A stretch of 64,000 bases of DNA from Mesorhizobium sp. YC-39 (GCF_025753795.1 NZ_JAOWPS010000001.1:310001-374000), one strand, 5' to 3'. Shown: positions 16,654 through 25,509, counted from the first letter of the stretch. Translations and numbers: made by a program. Notes: generated by a model from the sequence alone, not told the origin.

Positions 16654-18345
16654 TCAGCCCAGACGCGCCAGATCTTCGATCGCCACCGGCTTCACCGGCA
16701 CGCGCGGCGCAAAGCCGGTGAACTCGTCGCGGGCACGGCCGAAGCGTTCGGCCAGCAAGGCATCGAGCACCGGCGCGCAATAGCGCCCCTGGCAGCGCCC
16801 CATGCCAACGCGCGTGCGCCGTTTCACCGCGCCGATGAGCTGCATCTCCTCGCCGAGCGCCTCCTCGATCTGGCCGAAAGTGACCTCCTCGCAGCGGCAG
16901 ATCAGCGTTTCTGGCGTCGCCAGCGCCGCCGAATAGGCGAGCGCCGCGTAGAGCGTCCACAGCGCCTGCTGGAAGCGCCTGTGCCTGGCCAGATGGGATC
17001 GGGCGCGACGCGCCTCGGCATCGAGACCGGCGGACGTCGTGTGTCCCAGCGCGCGTGCCGCGGCAAGGCCAACCAGCACGCCCTCGGCAAGTGCTGCGCG
17101 CGCCCCGCCAAGACCGGTGCAGTCGCCCAGCGCATAGACACCAGCCACATCGGTCAATCCGTCTGCGTCACGCCGTGTCACCAGTTGGCGCCGGACCGGA
17201 TCGAAATCATGCCCGCAACCCAGCGCCCGCAACAGCTCGTTCGACGGCTCGAAGCCATAGCCGAGGCAGAGCGCGTCGACCTCAAAGCGAATCTCCTCAC
17301 CGCTGCCCGAGGCCGGCAGAAGTCGTACGCTGAGACCTCTCGCCGTCTTTTCGACTCCGGCGACGATGCTGCCATAAATCATCGCCGCACCGCCCGAGCG
17401 CCTGACGGCGTGATAGCGCAGGCCGTCGCGGATCAGCGCCGGCGACGCCAGCGCCATGCTGGCGAGTGCGCCGACCTTGGTGACGCTCGGCCGTTCCGCC
17501 GCTTCCACGACGGCCACGACCCTGGCGCCGCCTTCAATGAGCTCGGCCGCAAGCTGAAGATTGAGCGGCCCGTTGCCGGCGACGAGCACGGTCTCGCCCG
17601 GCAGGCGGCGCGCGGTTCGCCACAAGGTCTGCGCGGCACCAGTGGTCATCACGCCCGGCAGCGTCCAGCCCGGCACCGGCCATCCCCGCTCATAGGCGCC
17701 GGTGGCGATGATGGCCGCCTTGGGCAGCAGGCGCAGCGTGCGCCCCTCGGCGGTTGCCGCATATTCGTTGGGCTCGAAGGCGCCCCACACCGTGACGCCG
17801 GACGTGATTTCAATACCGAGCCCAACAGCCGTTTCGATCAGCGCCGCACCCTCGCGATGCTGCGCGTCGGGCGCGGATATTCCCTCGGGGCCAACGCTCA
17901 ATTGCTTGAAATACTGGCCGCCGGCCTGGCTGCGTTCGTCGACGACAAGAACCTCGGCACCTGCCTTTCTGGCGGCAATCGCCGCCGAAAGGCCGCCCGG
18001 CCCTGCGCCGATGACGAGCAGTTCGGGCGTCCTCACCTCGACATCGCCGATGGTGACGGGCGGACGGCCCTGTCCGGCGGGCATCAGCGGACGGGCATGG
18101 GCCTCGCGGCGGACTGTCAGCGGCCGGTCGACCTTGGTCATGCAGGCGCGCTGATTGGGTTTGCCGTCGACCTCGACGAGGCAATCCTGGCAGACGCCCA
18201 TGCCGCAGAACAGGCCGCGTTCGGCCGCGCAGCGCGTCGTGCGAAACACGTTTACGCCGTGGGCGGTGAGCGCGGCGGCCAGGCTTTCGCCGGCTCTGGC
18301 TTCCACGGGAGTGCCTTCGAAATCGATGGTGATGGTGCCGGTCAT
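16654..18345 (-). CDS. Fe-S/FAD oxidoreductase, fused 2Fe-2S + pyridine nucleotide-disulfide-like + BFD-like domains
   Basis: 563 residues with three parts. Residues 1-90 form a 2Fe-2S ferredoxin domain with C47, C52, C55 and C68. About 105-430 is an FAD domain starting LLVIGAGPGGLSAAIAARKAG, with a second dinucleotide motif VAGNGPLNLQ. The C-terminal part carries cysteines in LICRCEEVTFG and GRCQGRYC, a bacterioferritin-associated-ferredoxin-like site. In hcnAB and some opine or hydroxyproline oxidases the first two parts are separate subunits; here they are fused. Its ATG overlaps the hydroxyacyl-CoA dehydrogenase-like stop (ATGA), and the DAO subunit follows after 6 bases. Confidence 0.87.
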   Translation of the reverse strand: MTGTITIDFEGTPVEARAGESLAAALTAHGVNVFRTTRCAAERGLFCGMGVCQDCLVEVDGKPNQRACMTKVDRPLTVRREAHARPLMPAGQGRPPVTIGDVEVRTPELLVIGAGPGGLSAAIAARKAGAEVLVVDERSQAGGQYFKQLSVGPEGISAPDAQHREGAALIETAVGLGIEITSGVTVWGAFEPNEYAATAEGRTLRLLPKAAIIATGAYERGWPVPGWTLPGVMTTGAAQTLWRTARRLPGETVLVAGNGPLNLQLAAELIEGGARVVAVVEAAERPSVTKVGALASMALASPALIRDGLRYHAVRRSGGAAMIYGSIVAGVEKTARGLSVRLLPASGSGEEIRFEVDALCLGYGFEPSNELLRALGCGHDFDPVRRQLVTRRDADGLTDVAGVYALGDCTGLGGARAALAEGVLVGLAAARALGHTTSAGLDAEARRARSHLARHRRFQQALWTLYAALAYSAALATPETLICRCEEVTFGQIEEALGEEMQLIGAVKRRTRVGMGRCQGRYCAPVLDALLAERFGRARDEFTGFAPRVPVKPVAIEDLARLG

Positions 18346-19310
18346 GCTTCAAGCTCGGTCTTGCGGTGGCGAACAAGGCTCATCAGGCGGCGATCGCGCC
18401 AGGCGACGCGCTCGGCCCAGTGCTCCAGCGGCAACAGCGCCCGGCGCTGCGCCGCGACCCTTTCGACCAGCTCCGGCGTCCAGGGATCGTCCTGCCCCCG
18501 CTCCGCCCCCATGCGCTGATAGGCCGGCCCCATCTTTTCCGCATGCGAGGCAATGCCGCCCTGCGTGTTGAGGTCGACTGTTTCGAACGGTCCGATCACC
18601 GACCAGCGCAGGCCGAGCCCGTCGCGCACGATGCGATCGACGTCCTCGACGGAAACGACGCCGTCGCGCACCAGGCAATAGGCCTCGCGCAGCAAGGCGC
18701 CCTGAAGACGGTTGAACACGAAACCCTCGACCTCCTTGCGCACGAGAACCGGCGTCAGGTCGGCGCCAGTGAGAAGGTCCTGCGTAAAGGCAATGGCCGC
18801 CTCGCTGGTGAAGGGAGCGGGCACGACCTCCGCGACCGGAATGAGGAAGGGTGGATTGCCGGGATGAACGACCAGCATGCGCTCGCGGCCTGGCAGATTG
18901 GCCGCGAAAGCCGAGGCCGTGATCGCTGAAGACGCGCTGGCCAGCACGGCTCCCGTCGGCGCCAGCCGGTCGAGCTCGGCAAAGAGCGTCTTCTTCAGGG
19001 CAAGCTGTTCGGGCGCGCATTCCTGCACATAAGCTGCGTCCGCGATTGCGTCGGAAAGATTGGCGACGATGGTTATCCGGCTCAGTATTTCGTCGGTCGG
19101 CTCGTCGAGCAGGCCGTAGCTGCCGAGATCATCGAGCCGCGCCCGCAGGATCTGCGCGATGGATTGGCGTCTTGCCGCGTCGGGCTCGTTGAGGCGCACC
19201 GCATGCCCGGCGCGGGCAAAGACGATGGCGAAGGCGACACCGATGCTGCCGCCGCCGATGACCGCAATGGATTTCCCTTGGGGCGCGGTGCCGGAACGGT
19301 GTGCTGTCAT
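18342..19310 (-). CDS. 3-hydroxyacyl-CoA dehydrogenase family protein (gulonate/carnitine dehydrogenase-like)
   Basis: Soluble NAD-dependent dehydrogenase of about 322 residues, the short single-enzyme form. The Rossmann motif is IAVIGGGSIGVAFAIVFARAG, the catalytic His region VVHPGNPPFLIPVAEVV, and the C-terminal all-helical domain includes EGFVFNRLQGALLREAY. Members at this length include L-gulonate 3-dehydrogenase, lambda-crystallin and carnitine dehydrogenase; substrate is not resolvable. ATG 19310 was chosen over the ATG at 19370, which lies in the operator; no strong ribosome site is visible. It is first in an operon with the Fe-S/FAD and DAO genes. Confidence 0.82.
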   Translation of the reverse strand: MTAHRSGTAPQGKSIAVIGGGSIGVAFAIVFARAGHAVRLNEPDAARRQSIAQILRARLDDLGSYGLLDEPTDEILSRITIVANLSDAIADAAYVQECAPEQLALKKTLFAELDRLAPTGAVLASASSAITASAFAANLPGRERMLVVHPGNPPFLIPVAEVVPAPFTSEAAIAFTQDLLTGADLTPVLVRKEVEGFVFNRLQGALLREAYCLVRDGVVSVEDVDRIVRDGLGLRWSVIGPFETVDLNTQGGIASHAEKMGPAYQRMGAERGQDDPWTPELVERVAAQRRALLPLEHWAERVAWRDRRLMSLVRHRKTELEA

Positions 19311-19362
19311 CGAATAAACCGTGGAACAAGGAAAAGCGAAGTGAGGGCGGGGTAGTCGTTGC

Positions 19363-19388
19363 GTTCGCATTGCGAACTTGTGTACACA
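19363..19388. promoter_or_regulatory. Adjacent palindromes in the divergent promoter between 19310 and 19458
   Basis: GTTCGCA-T-TGCGAAC (19363-19377) is a perfect 7-bp inverted repeat sharing its arms with the sites at 11487-11555. TGTGTACACA (19379-19388) is a separate perfect palindrome directly beside it. The pair sits between the hydroxyacyl-CoA dehydrogenase-like gene and the SDR, so it can control both. The first fits an IclR-family site; the second has the TGTnnnnACA shape typical of GntR-family sites, but no GntR gene is in the window. Confidence 0.6.
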
Positions 19389-19457
19389 GAATTACACTGC
19401 CCCGGATATTCCGCAAGCCGTTGGGCTGCGAGTTCTACAACCAAGCGACGGGAAATC

Positions 19458-20216
19458 ATGCCTCCACTCCTCGACGGCCGTATTGCCTTGATCACTGGCG
19501 GATCGCGTGGCCTAGGCCTCGCCATCGCCGAGCGCTTCGCCGCCGAAGGCGCGGTCGGCCATGCGCTTGATCTCGCGCAAACCAGCGCGGGCGCGCAATT
19601 GCCCGCCGGCTTCAGCGCCACCGCCGTCGATGTCGGCGACGAGGCGACGATTGAGGCGGCCATGCAAGCGGCTATGCGCGAACACGGCCGTCTCGATGTC
19701 GTCGTTGCCAATGCCGGCCTCGTTCCGCCCTGGCGGGAAACGGAAAGCCTCGACATGGCCGAATGGGACCGCGTCATGGCCGTTAATGTGCGCGGTGTCG
19801 CCGCCACGATCAAGCACGCGACGCCGGCGATGAAGGCGAGCGGCGGCGCCATCATCGTCATGGCCTCCATCAACGCTTACCTCGCCCATCCCCGGCAGAT
19901 GCTCTACACCGCCTCCAAGCACGCCGTGCTCGGCATCATCCGGGCGGCGGCGCGCGACCTCGGCCGGTTCGGCATCAGGGTCAACGGCATCGCTCCCGGC
20001 CCGATCGCGACGGACGCCCTGCTCGAGCGCATCCGCACGCGGGCACGAAATGGCGGCCCGCCGGAGCAGGAGGCTTTGGCAGCACTGGCCGCCGACAATG
20101 CGCTGGCGCGCTTGGCGACTTCAGACGAAGTCGCCAAGGCAGCACTTTTCCTGGCAAGCGACCTGGCCAGCGGCATCAGCGGGGAACTGCTTCCTGTCGA
20201 TGCCGGCCTCGCCTGA
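19458..20216 (+). CDS. SDR family oxidoreductase
   Basis: Classical SDR of about 252 residues: TGGSRGLG, ANAG in place of NNAG, catalytic YTASK with Ser in MASIN, and IAPGPIATDALLERI. ATG 19458 follows a weak GGGAA; the open frame to 19359 runs through the operator. It is followed after 42 bases by another SDR, and is divergent from the three-gene oxidase operon, which implies co-regulation. Confidence 0.85.
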   Translation: MPPLLDGRIALITGGSRGLGLAIAERFAAEGAVGHALDLAQTSAGAQLPAGFSATAVDVGDEATIEAAMQAAMREHGRLDVVVANAGLVPPWRETESLDMAEWDRVMAVNVRGVAATIKHATPAMKASGGAIIVMASINAYLAHPRQMLYTASKHAVLGIIRAAARDLGRFGIRVNGIAPGPIATDALLERIRTRARNGGPPEQEALAALAADNALARLATSDEVAKAALFLASDLASGISGELLPVDAGLA

Positions 20217-20258
20217 CCCCCGATCTGGACCATTGCGTCCTTAGAGCTGGAGCCCTTC

Positions 20259-21026
20259 ATGTCCGATCTCGATGGCAAGACCATTCTCGTCACAGGCGCC
20301 TCCAAAGGCATCGGGGCATCCATCGCCCGTATAGCCGGCGAGGCCGGCGCCTTCGTCATCGCCCACTATGGCTCCGACCTGGCCGGCGCCGAGGCCGCCC
20401 TGGCTGCGGTGCCTGCGGAACGAAAGCGCTTCGTGCAGGCCGATCTTCACGATCTCGATGCCACTGAGAGACTTTGGGACGAGGCGCAGGCGTGGCGCGG
20501 CCGCATCGATGTCTTCGTCAACAATGCCGCCATCATGCGCTGGAATGGCGGTATCGAGGAAGACGACGCGACCTGGGATGCCGTCTGGGCCGAGACCTTG
20601 CAGGTCAACGTGCTGGCGCCGGCCCGTCTCGTTCGCCGGGCGGTCAAGCACTATCTCGGCAGCGGTGGCGGCATCCTGATCACCATTTCGAGCTGGGGCG
20701 CGCAGCGCGGCGTCACCAATCCGGCGACGATGGCCTATGCCGCCTCCAAGGCGGCAGTGAAGGCCATGGCCCAGACAATTGCCCGGGCGCATGCCCGCGA
20801 CAACATCCTCACCTACATCATCGCGCCCGGCGTGGTTGGCACGCAGATGTCGGAAGCGTTCGCGGCAACCCAGGGCGGCACCGACAAGGTCTTCGCCGGC
20901 CTTGCCATGGGCGAATGGGTGCCGCCCGACGACATCGGCCATCTCGTCGCCTTCCTGGCCACAGGCAAGTCGCGGCACCTGTCCGGCGCCACGCTCGATG
21001 TCAATGGCGCGACCTACATCCGCTAG
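20259..21026 (+). CDS. SDR family oxidoreductase
   Basis: 255-residue SDR. TGASKGIG cofactor motif, NNAA in place of NNAG, catalytic YAASK with Ser in TISSWG, and C-terminal SGATLDVNGATYIR. The 42-base gap to the preceding SDR suggests one transcript. The two are only distantly similar to each other and to the SDRs at 1544 and 2287, so they are likely to act on different intermediates. Confidence 0.85.
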   Translation: MSDLDGKTILVTGASKGIGASIARIAGEAGAFVIAHYGSDLAGAEAALAAVPAERKRFVQADLHDLDATERLWDEAQAWRGRIDVFVNNAAIMRWNGGIEEDDATWDAVWAETLQVNVLAPARLVRRAVKHYLGSGGGILITISSWGAQRGVTNPATMAYAASKAAVKAMAQTIARAHARDNILTYIIAPGVVGTQMSEAFAATQGGTDKVFAGLAMGEWVPPDDIGHLVAFLATGKSRHLSGATLDVNGATYIR

Positions 21027-21331
21027 GCTGCGCTGATATCCAGATGAGGCCGGCCTAACCTGAATCTCGGCTCATCCGAGACCGTGATCCGCTTCCCTGC
21101 ACTAATCCAGAAACTTTTCTGCGCGGTGTTGCCACTGCGAACGCGGCTGCATGCCGGCCGTCAAAATGTGCTATTTGCGCACAAACGTTCGTATAACGTA
21201 CATTTCTGTTGACCGGAAGCACGTGTTTTGCCAGCATATGGATCGAGGCTGGAGACAGAAGCGCATCAGCGCCAGGCGGCCTGTCAGAGGGAAACCATAT
21301 GCCGGCCACGCCGGCGGAAGAGGACGATTTC
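21027..21331. promoter_or_regulatory. Intergenic region with operator-like site ahead of the amino acid ABC operon
   Basis: No gene seen in these 305 bases. At 21174-21195 lies TTTGCGCACAAACGTTCGTA, which aligns without gaps to the perfect palindrome at 11511-11532 and keeps most positions, including both CG cores. A TGCGAAC half-site is at 21136-21142. Both are 135-200 bases upstream of the binding-protein start at 21332, leaving room for a promoter between. Confidence 0.5.
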
Positions 21332-22141
21332 ATGCTGCGCAAACTTCTCTCCATCGCTTCCGCGGCGCTGATCGGCGGCGTCATGCTCGCCCAGACTGCG
21401 GACGCCCGTACGCTTGACCAGATCATTCAGGCCGGAACCATCCGCATTGGCGTCAATCCGAATTTTCCGCCGATGAGCTCCTACGGCAAGACCAACGAAT
21501 TCGAAGGTTTCGACATCGATGTCGGCAACAAGATCGCCACCGCGCTCGGCGTGAAGGCAGAGTTCGTACCGACGGAGACGGCGCAGCGCGTTCCCTATCT
21601 CGTCGCCGACCAGATCGACATTTCGCTGGGCGCGCTGACCCGCTCGGCCGAACGCGCCAAGCTGATCGATTTCACGGTGCCGCTGCACACGGAATCGATG
21701 GCGGTGCTCACCACCGACAAGAACACAGTCGAGAAATGGACCGACTTCAACAGTGACAAATACACGCTCGTCAACATGCGCGGCAACTGGTCGGTCGACT
21801 TCCTGAAGGAGAAGCTCCCCAACGCCAAAGTCCTGCTTGTCGAGACCAATGCCGACACCGTTCGCGCTGTTGCCCAGGGGCGCGGCGATGCCATCATCGA
21901 GAACATCGACTTTTTCCTGGCCTTCACCAAGAGCTATGCCGATGTGAAATGGCGCACGCTCAATGATACGATCTTCGTCAATTACGACTCGATCGGCGTG
22001 TCGAAGGGCAATGACGGTCTGCGGCAGTTCCTCAACGTCCTGCTCTACGACCTTCATTCCAGCAACTACGTCAACGACACCTGGCAGAAATGGTATGGCC
22101 AGCCGATGCTGAAGCCGGTCGTTGCCAATCCCTATTTCTGA
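21332..22141 (+). CDS. Polar amino acid ABC transporter substrate-binding protein
   Basis: Family 3 periplasmic receptor, 269 residues. Signal peptide MLRKLLSIASAALIGGVMLAQTADA with probable cleavage after ADA. Mature start TLDQIIQAGTIRIGVNPNFPPMS, then EGFDIDVGNKIA and the RSAERAKLIDFT hinge segment are diagnostic. ATG 21332 has AGAGG about 9 bases upstream; the frame is open to 21209 but nothing there resembles a signal peptide. First gene of a four-gene importer operon; ligand probably an amino acid or opine-like compound given the neighbouring oxidases. Confidence 0.9.
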   Translation: MLRKLLSIASAALIGGVMLAQTADARTLDQIIQAGTIRIGVNPNFPPMSSYGKTNEFEGFDIDVGNKIATALGVKAEFVPTETAQRVPYLVADQIDISLGALTRSAERAKLIDFTVPLHTESMAVLTTDKNTVEKWTDFNSDKYTLVNMRGNWSVDFLKEKLPNAKVLLVETNADTVRAVAQGRGDAIIENIDFFLAFTKSYADVKWRTLNDTIFVNYDSIGVSKGNDGLRQFLNVLLYDLHSSNYVNDTWQKWYGQPMLKPVVANPYF

Positions 22142-22148
22142 AAGCAGA

Positions 22149-22184
22149 CACCCGGCTCACTCTCCTGATAGTGTGAACCGGGTG
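22149..22184 (+). promoter_or_regulatory. Hairpin after the binding-protein gene
   Basis: Arms CACCCGG (22149-22155) and CCGGGTG (22178-22184), extended inward by partial pairing of TCAC with GTG, 8 bases after the binding-protein stop. Without a T-tract it is likely an mRNA-stabilising or attenuating structure raising receptor over permease levels, as at 9891-9926. Confidence 0.6.
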
Positions 22185-22249
22185 GAAGCGTTGCGCGGCG
22201 GCCTGCGCGGCAGCGTGGAATACCCCGAGAGATATGGAGGCCGCGGCAG

Positions 22250-22924
22250 TTGAACTATACATTCCAATTCGGCGTTGTCTTCGCCCAGCTGCCCTATCTG
22301 CTTGGCGGGGCGCTGCTGACGCTCGAAGTGGCGTTTCTGTCCTTCTGGCTGGGCGCCGTGATCGGCCTCTTCGGGGCGCTGGGCAAGATGTATGGCGGCC
22401 GTGTGATACGCTGGCTGATCAATGCCTATGTCGTGTTCTTCACCAACACACCGGCCCTGGTTCAGATCTTCTTCCTGTTCTATGCCTTGCCCGATGCCGG
22501 CATCCTTTTGACGCCGATGACGGCGGTGGTCATCGGCATGACGCTGAATTCCGGCGCCTATCTCACCGACATCCTGCGCGCCGGTATCCTCTCCGTCCGC
22601 CGCGAGGAGATCGAGACCGCGCAGGTTCTGGGCATGTCCGGCCCGCAAATGGTGCGGTTCGTCATCCTGCCCCATATCGCCAAGACCATCTATGCACCGC
22701 TCAGCAATTTCTTCATCTGGCTGGTGCTTGGCAGCTCCATGGCGGCGATCTTCGGTGTCGAGGAACTGACCGGCCGGGCGATCAACATCTCGACCCAGAA
22801 CCTTCGCACCATCGAGACTTTTTCGGTCATCGCCGTGATCTATATCGCGCTGACCTTCATCGCCTCGATCGCGTTGGCGCTGGTCGGGCGCTGGGCCTTC
22901 CGCGTCCGGGCGAGGATCTTCTGA
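22250..22924 (+). CDS. Amino acid ABC transporter permease, HisQ/GlnP-like
   Basis: 224-residue inner-membrane protein with about five membrane segments. FTNTPALVQIFFLFYALP is the R/NTP-L-v-Q element of the family; EIETAQVLGMSGPQMVRFVILPHI is the EAA loop. TTG start at 22250 is supported by TGGAGG 9 bases upstream; no ATG lies near. The stop overlaps the next ATG (TGATG at 22922-22926). Confidence 0.88.
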   Translation: MNYTFQFGVVFAQLPYLLGGALLTLEVAFLSFWLGAVIGLFGALGKMYGGRVIRWLINAYVVFFTNTPALVQIFFLFYALPDAGILLTPMTAVVIGMTLNSGAYLTDILRAGILSVRREEIETAQVLGMSGPQMVRFVILPHIAKTIYAPLSNFFIWLVLGSSMAAIFGVEELTGRAINISTQNLRTIETFSVIAVIYIALTFIASIALALVGRWAFRVRARIF

Positions 22925-23679
22925 TGTGGGACCGGATCGTCCAGGAAGCGCCCGACTTCTTCACCTACTATAACGCCATCTTCGTGCTTCAGGCGATGGG
23001 GCGCACGCTGGCCCTCACCGTCATCGGCTGCGTCGCCGGCTTCATCTTCGGCTTTGCCATCGCCGCCATAAGGTCGACGCGGGCGCGCGCCCTGTTGCCG
23101 TTGCGCCTTCTCGTCACCGTCTATGTCGAGATTTTCAGGCGCATCCCTTTCCTCGTCATCCTCTTCATCGTCATGTTCGGCATCCAGGCCGTCAGCCGGG
23201 GTATATCGCTGTTTGCCATCGCGCTGATTTCGATCTGTATGGTGTCGACAGCCTTCATGTCCGAGATCATCCGCGCCGGCATGGAGTCCGTGCCGAAAAT
23301 GCAGCGTGAAGCCGCGGAAGCGATGAATTTCGGCTTCATGCGCACGCTGCTTCTCGTCATCCTGCCGCAGGCGTGGAAGGTGATCCTGCCGCCCGGCTTC
23401 GCCTTCATGGTGATGTTCATCAAGGACACCGCGCTCGTCTCGCAAATGGGCGTCGTCGAGCTCGCCTTCACCGGCAAGATGTTCGTCGGGCGCGGCTTTT
23501 CGCCCTTTCTTGTCTACGGAACCGTCCTTGCCGGCTATTTCGTGATGTCCTATCCGCTCAGCCGCCTCGGCGCCTATCTGGAGAACCGCCTTGCCACTTC
23601 TCGAAGCAGAGAATCTATCCAGCGCGTATGGACGGGTCCCGGTCCTGTCCAAAGTGAACCTGTCGGTGAACAAGGGTGA
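22924..23679 (+). CDS. Amino acid ABC transporter permease, HisM-like
   Basis: 251 residues, about 25-30 longer than usual for the family. Core features are normal: YVEIFRRIPFLVILFIVMFG, EAA loop EAAEAMNFGFMRTLLLVILPQA, and a final membrane span ending GAYLENRL. The residues after that are polar, unlike the family, and are encoded over the first 89 bases of the ATPase gene in another frame. The ATG overlaps the stop of the first permease. Confidence 0.87.
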   Translation: MWDRIVQEAPDFFTYYNAIFVLQAMGRTLALTVIGCVAGFIFGFAIAAIRSTRARALLPLRLLVTVYVEIFRRIPFLVILFIVMFGIQAVSRGISLFAIALISICMVSTAFMSEIIRAGMESVPKMQREAAEAMNFGFMRTLLLVILPQAWKVILPPGFAFMVMFIKDTALVSQMGVVELAFTGKMFVGRGFSPFLVYGTVLAGYFVMSYPLSRLGAYLENRLATSRSRESIQRVWTGPGPVQSEPVGEQG

Positions 23680-24328
23680 GGTGATCAGCCTTATCGGTCC
23701 CTCCGGTTCCGGCAAGAGCACCTTCCTGCGCGTGCTGATGGGGCTTTTGCCGCCAACGGCCGGCGAGGTGCGCATCGACGGCGGGGCGATCGACTACCGC
23801 TCGCGACCCCAGTTGCGGGCCATGCGAGACCGGATGGCGATTGTCTTCCAGCAGTACAATCTGTTCCAGAACATGGACGTGCTGCGCAACGTCACCATCG
23901 CGCCGATCAAGATCAAGAAGCGCCCCAGGGCCGATGTCGAACGCGAAGCCACGGCTCTTCTCCTGAAGGTCGGCCTCGCTGAGAAGCATCATGCCTATCC
24001 CGACGAGCTCTCGGGCGGCCAGCAGCAACGCGTCGCGATCGCCCGCGCCCTCGCGCTAAAGCCCGAGATCCTGCTGCTCGACGAAGTGACGGCAGCCCTT
24101 GATCCCGAACTGGTCACCGAAGTGCTGGACACCATCCGCTCGCTGGCCAGCGAAGGCATCACCATGCTCATCGTCTCGCACGAAATGGCCTTCGTGCGCG
24201 AAGTCTCGACCCGCGTCGTCATGATGGACAAGGGGCAGGTCGTCGAGATCGGCTCGCCGGCCGAGATCTTCGGCAGCCCGAAAGAAGCGCGCACAAGGGA
24301 GTTCGTCGGCAAGATCCTTCGCCATTGA
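23591..24328 (+). CDS. Amino acid ABC transporter ATP-binding protein, GlnQ/HisP-like
   Basis: 245-residue ATPase. Walker A GPSGSGKST, signature LSGGQQQRV, Walker B ILLLDEVTAALDPE, switch His in VSHEMAF. The Walker B aspartate-glutamate is followed by VTAALDPE where most relatives have PTSALDPE. The TTG at 23591 has GGAGA 6 bases upstream and gives the expected N-terminus (MPLLEAENLSSAYG), although it overlaps the permease by 89 bases. Its stop is 2 bases from the stop of the convergent DAO gene. Confidence 0.88.
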   Translation: MPLLEAENLSSAYGRVPVLSKVNLSVNKGEVISLIGPSGSGKSTFLRVLMGLLPPTAGEVRIDGGAIDYRSRPQLRAMRDRMAIVFQQYNLFQNMDVLRNVTIAPIKIKKRPRADVEREATALLLKVGLAEKHHAYPDELSGGQQQRVAIARALALKPEILLLDEVTAALDPELVTEVLDTIRSLASEGITMLIVSHEMAFVREVSTRVVMMDKGQVVEIGSPAEIFGSPKEARTREFVGKILRH

Positions 24329-24330
24329 AC

Positions 24331-25467
24331 CTATTGTTTGGGCAGAAACGGCCTCAAGTCGACATCCACCGGCGGCGTCGCGCCTTGCACCAGGCTGGCG
24401 ACGATCCGGGCCGCGATCGGTCCCGCGGTGAAGCCCATCCAGGGAAAGAAATTGACGAAGAAGCCCGGCATCCCCGGTATTTCGCCGAGGATCGGCTTCC
24501 AGTCATCCGTGCCATTGACGATCGCAGCCCAGGTGCGAACGATCCTGATGTCAGCCAGAGCCGGCACAACCGAGACGGCGACCGCGAGATTACGGGCGAG
24601 CGAGTCCGGATCGGCGACCGGGTTGCCATGGCGCCCGTAGCGCGCCGGCCAGCCGCCGCCGATGAGGATCGTGCCGGCGCCGTTCTGCTTCAGCGTCAGC
24701 TTTTCGCCGGTGAAGTAGACGAGATGCGGCACCAGTGCGCCGACCTGTTCGGTCGCGCTGACCTGGATCGGAAAACGTTGGACGTCGGCGAGATCGATGC
24801 CGAGCATCGCCGCAATGTCGGCGGTTTCGGCGCCGGCTGCGTCGACGATGCGCGCCGCCTTCAGAAGGCCCTTGTTGGTCGCAACGGCAAAGCCGTCGCG
24901 CTCACGCGCAATGGCCTCGACAGTGGTGTGGCGCAGGATCGTCGCGCCGGCGCGCTCGGCGGCGGTGGCAAAGGCAGGCGCCACCAGGAACGGGTTGGCC
25001 TTGCCCTCGTCGGGACAGAAGGCGCCGCCGACGATATGGTCGGCGAGGTAGGGCGCAAGTCTACGCAATGCCGCGCGATCGAGGAGATCGATCTTGAGCC
25101 CCTGCTCGCGTTCGAACACAACCTTGCGTTCGATGTCCCGCATCTGCTCCGCATTGGGGGCGACCAGAAGGCCGCCTTTCAGCGACACTTCGAGATCGGT
25201 CCCGAGCAGCCTTGGCAGGTCGCGCCACATTTCGATCGAACGGGCCAGCAGGCCGATCGTCGGCGAGAAAATGCGCGCCCAATCCTCGCCCTTGTTGATG
25301 AAGGGATCGTGCGGGATCTGCGCATGCAGGCTGCCGGCGTTGGACCCCGAAGCGAGCGTGTTGAGGTCCGAGTGCTCGACCAGGGTGACCGGCACGCCAT
25401 CGGTGGCCAGGTAATAGGCGGTCGCGCATCCGGTGAGCCCGCCGCCAATCACGATCACGTCCGACAT
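24331..25467 (-). CDS. FAD-dependent oxidoreductase, DAO family
   Basis: About 378 residues. VIVIGGGLTGCATAYYLA is the ADP-binding motif at the N-terminus; KLTLKQNGAGTILIGGGWPAR and WAAIVNGTDDWKPILGEIPG are typical of the opine-oxidase/glycine-oxidase branch. It is a paralogue of the DAO gene at 15487 (shared SGSNAGSLHAQ and KLTLKQ-type segments) but lacks an adjacent Fe-S partner. ATG 25467 is used; an in-frame GTG at 25491 would add eight residues. Divergent from the DapA-family gene at 25687 across a candidate operator. Confidence 0.83.
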   Translation of the reverse strand: MSDVIVIGGGLTGCATAYYLATDGVPVTLVEHSDLNTLASGSNAGSLHAQIPHDPFINKGEDWARIFSPTIGLLARSIEMWRDLPRLLGTDLEVSLKGGLLVAPNAEQMRDIERKVVFEREQGLKIDLLDRAALRRLAPYLADHIVGGAFCPDEGKANPFLVAPAFATAAERAGATILRHTTVEAIARERDGFAVATNKGLLKAARIVDAAGAETADIAAMLGIDLADVQRFPIQVSATEQVGALVPHLVYFTGEKLTLKQNGAGTILIGGGWPARYGRHGNPVADPDSLARNLAVAVSVVPALADIRIVRTWAAIVNGTDDWKPILGEIPGMPGFFVNFFPWMGFTAGPIAARIVASLVQGATPPVDVDLRPFLPKQ

Positions 25468-25509
25468 GAGAGGCCCCGCAAGAGAAGTCACGAACTGCTT
25501 GCCTACATT

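Noticed and set aside
16630..18519. 629-codon plus-strand open frame opposite the Fe-S/FAD gene
   Set aside because: Its product is Arg/His/Ala-rich without family similarity, and the opposite strand encodes a protein with clear motifs; an artefact of high GC.
22234..23679. 481-codon frame that could be read as a fused protein ahead of the second permease
   Set aside because: The first 230 codons are the first permease gene read in the wrong frame; the permease proper starts at 22924.
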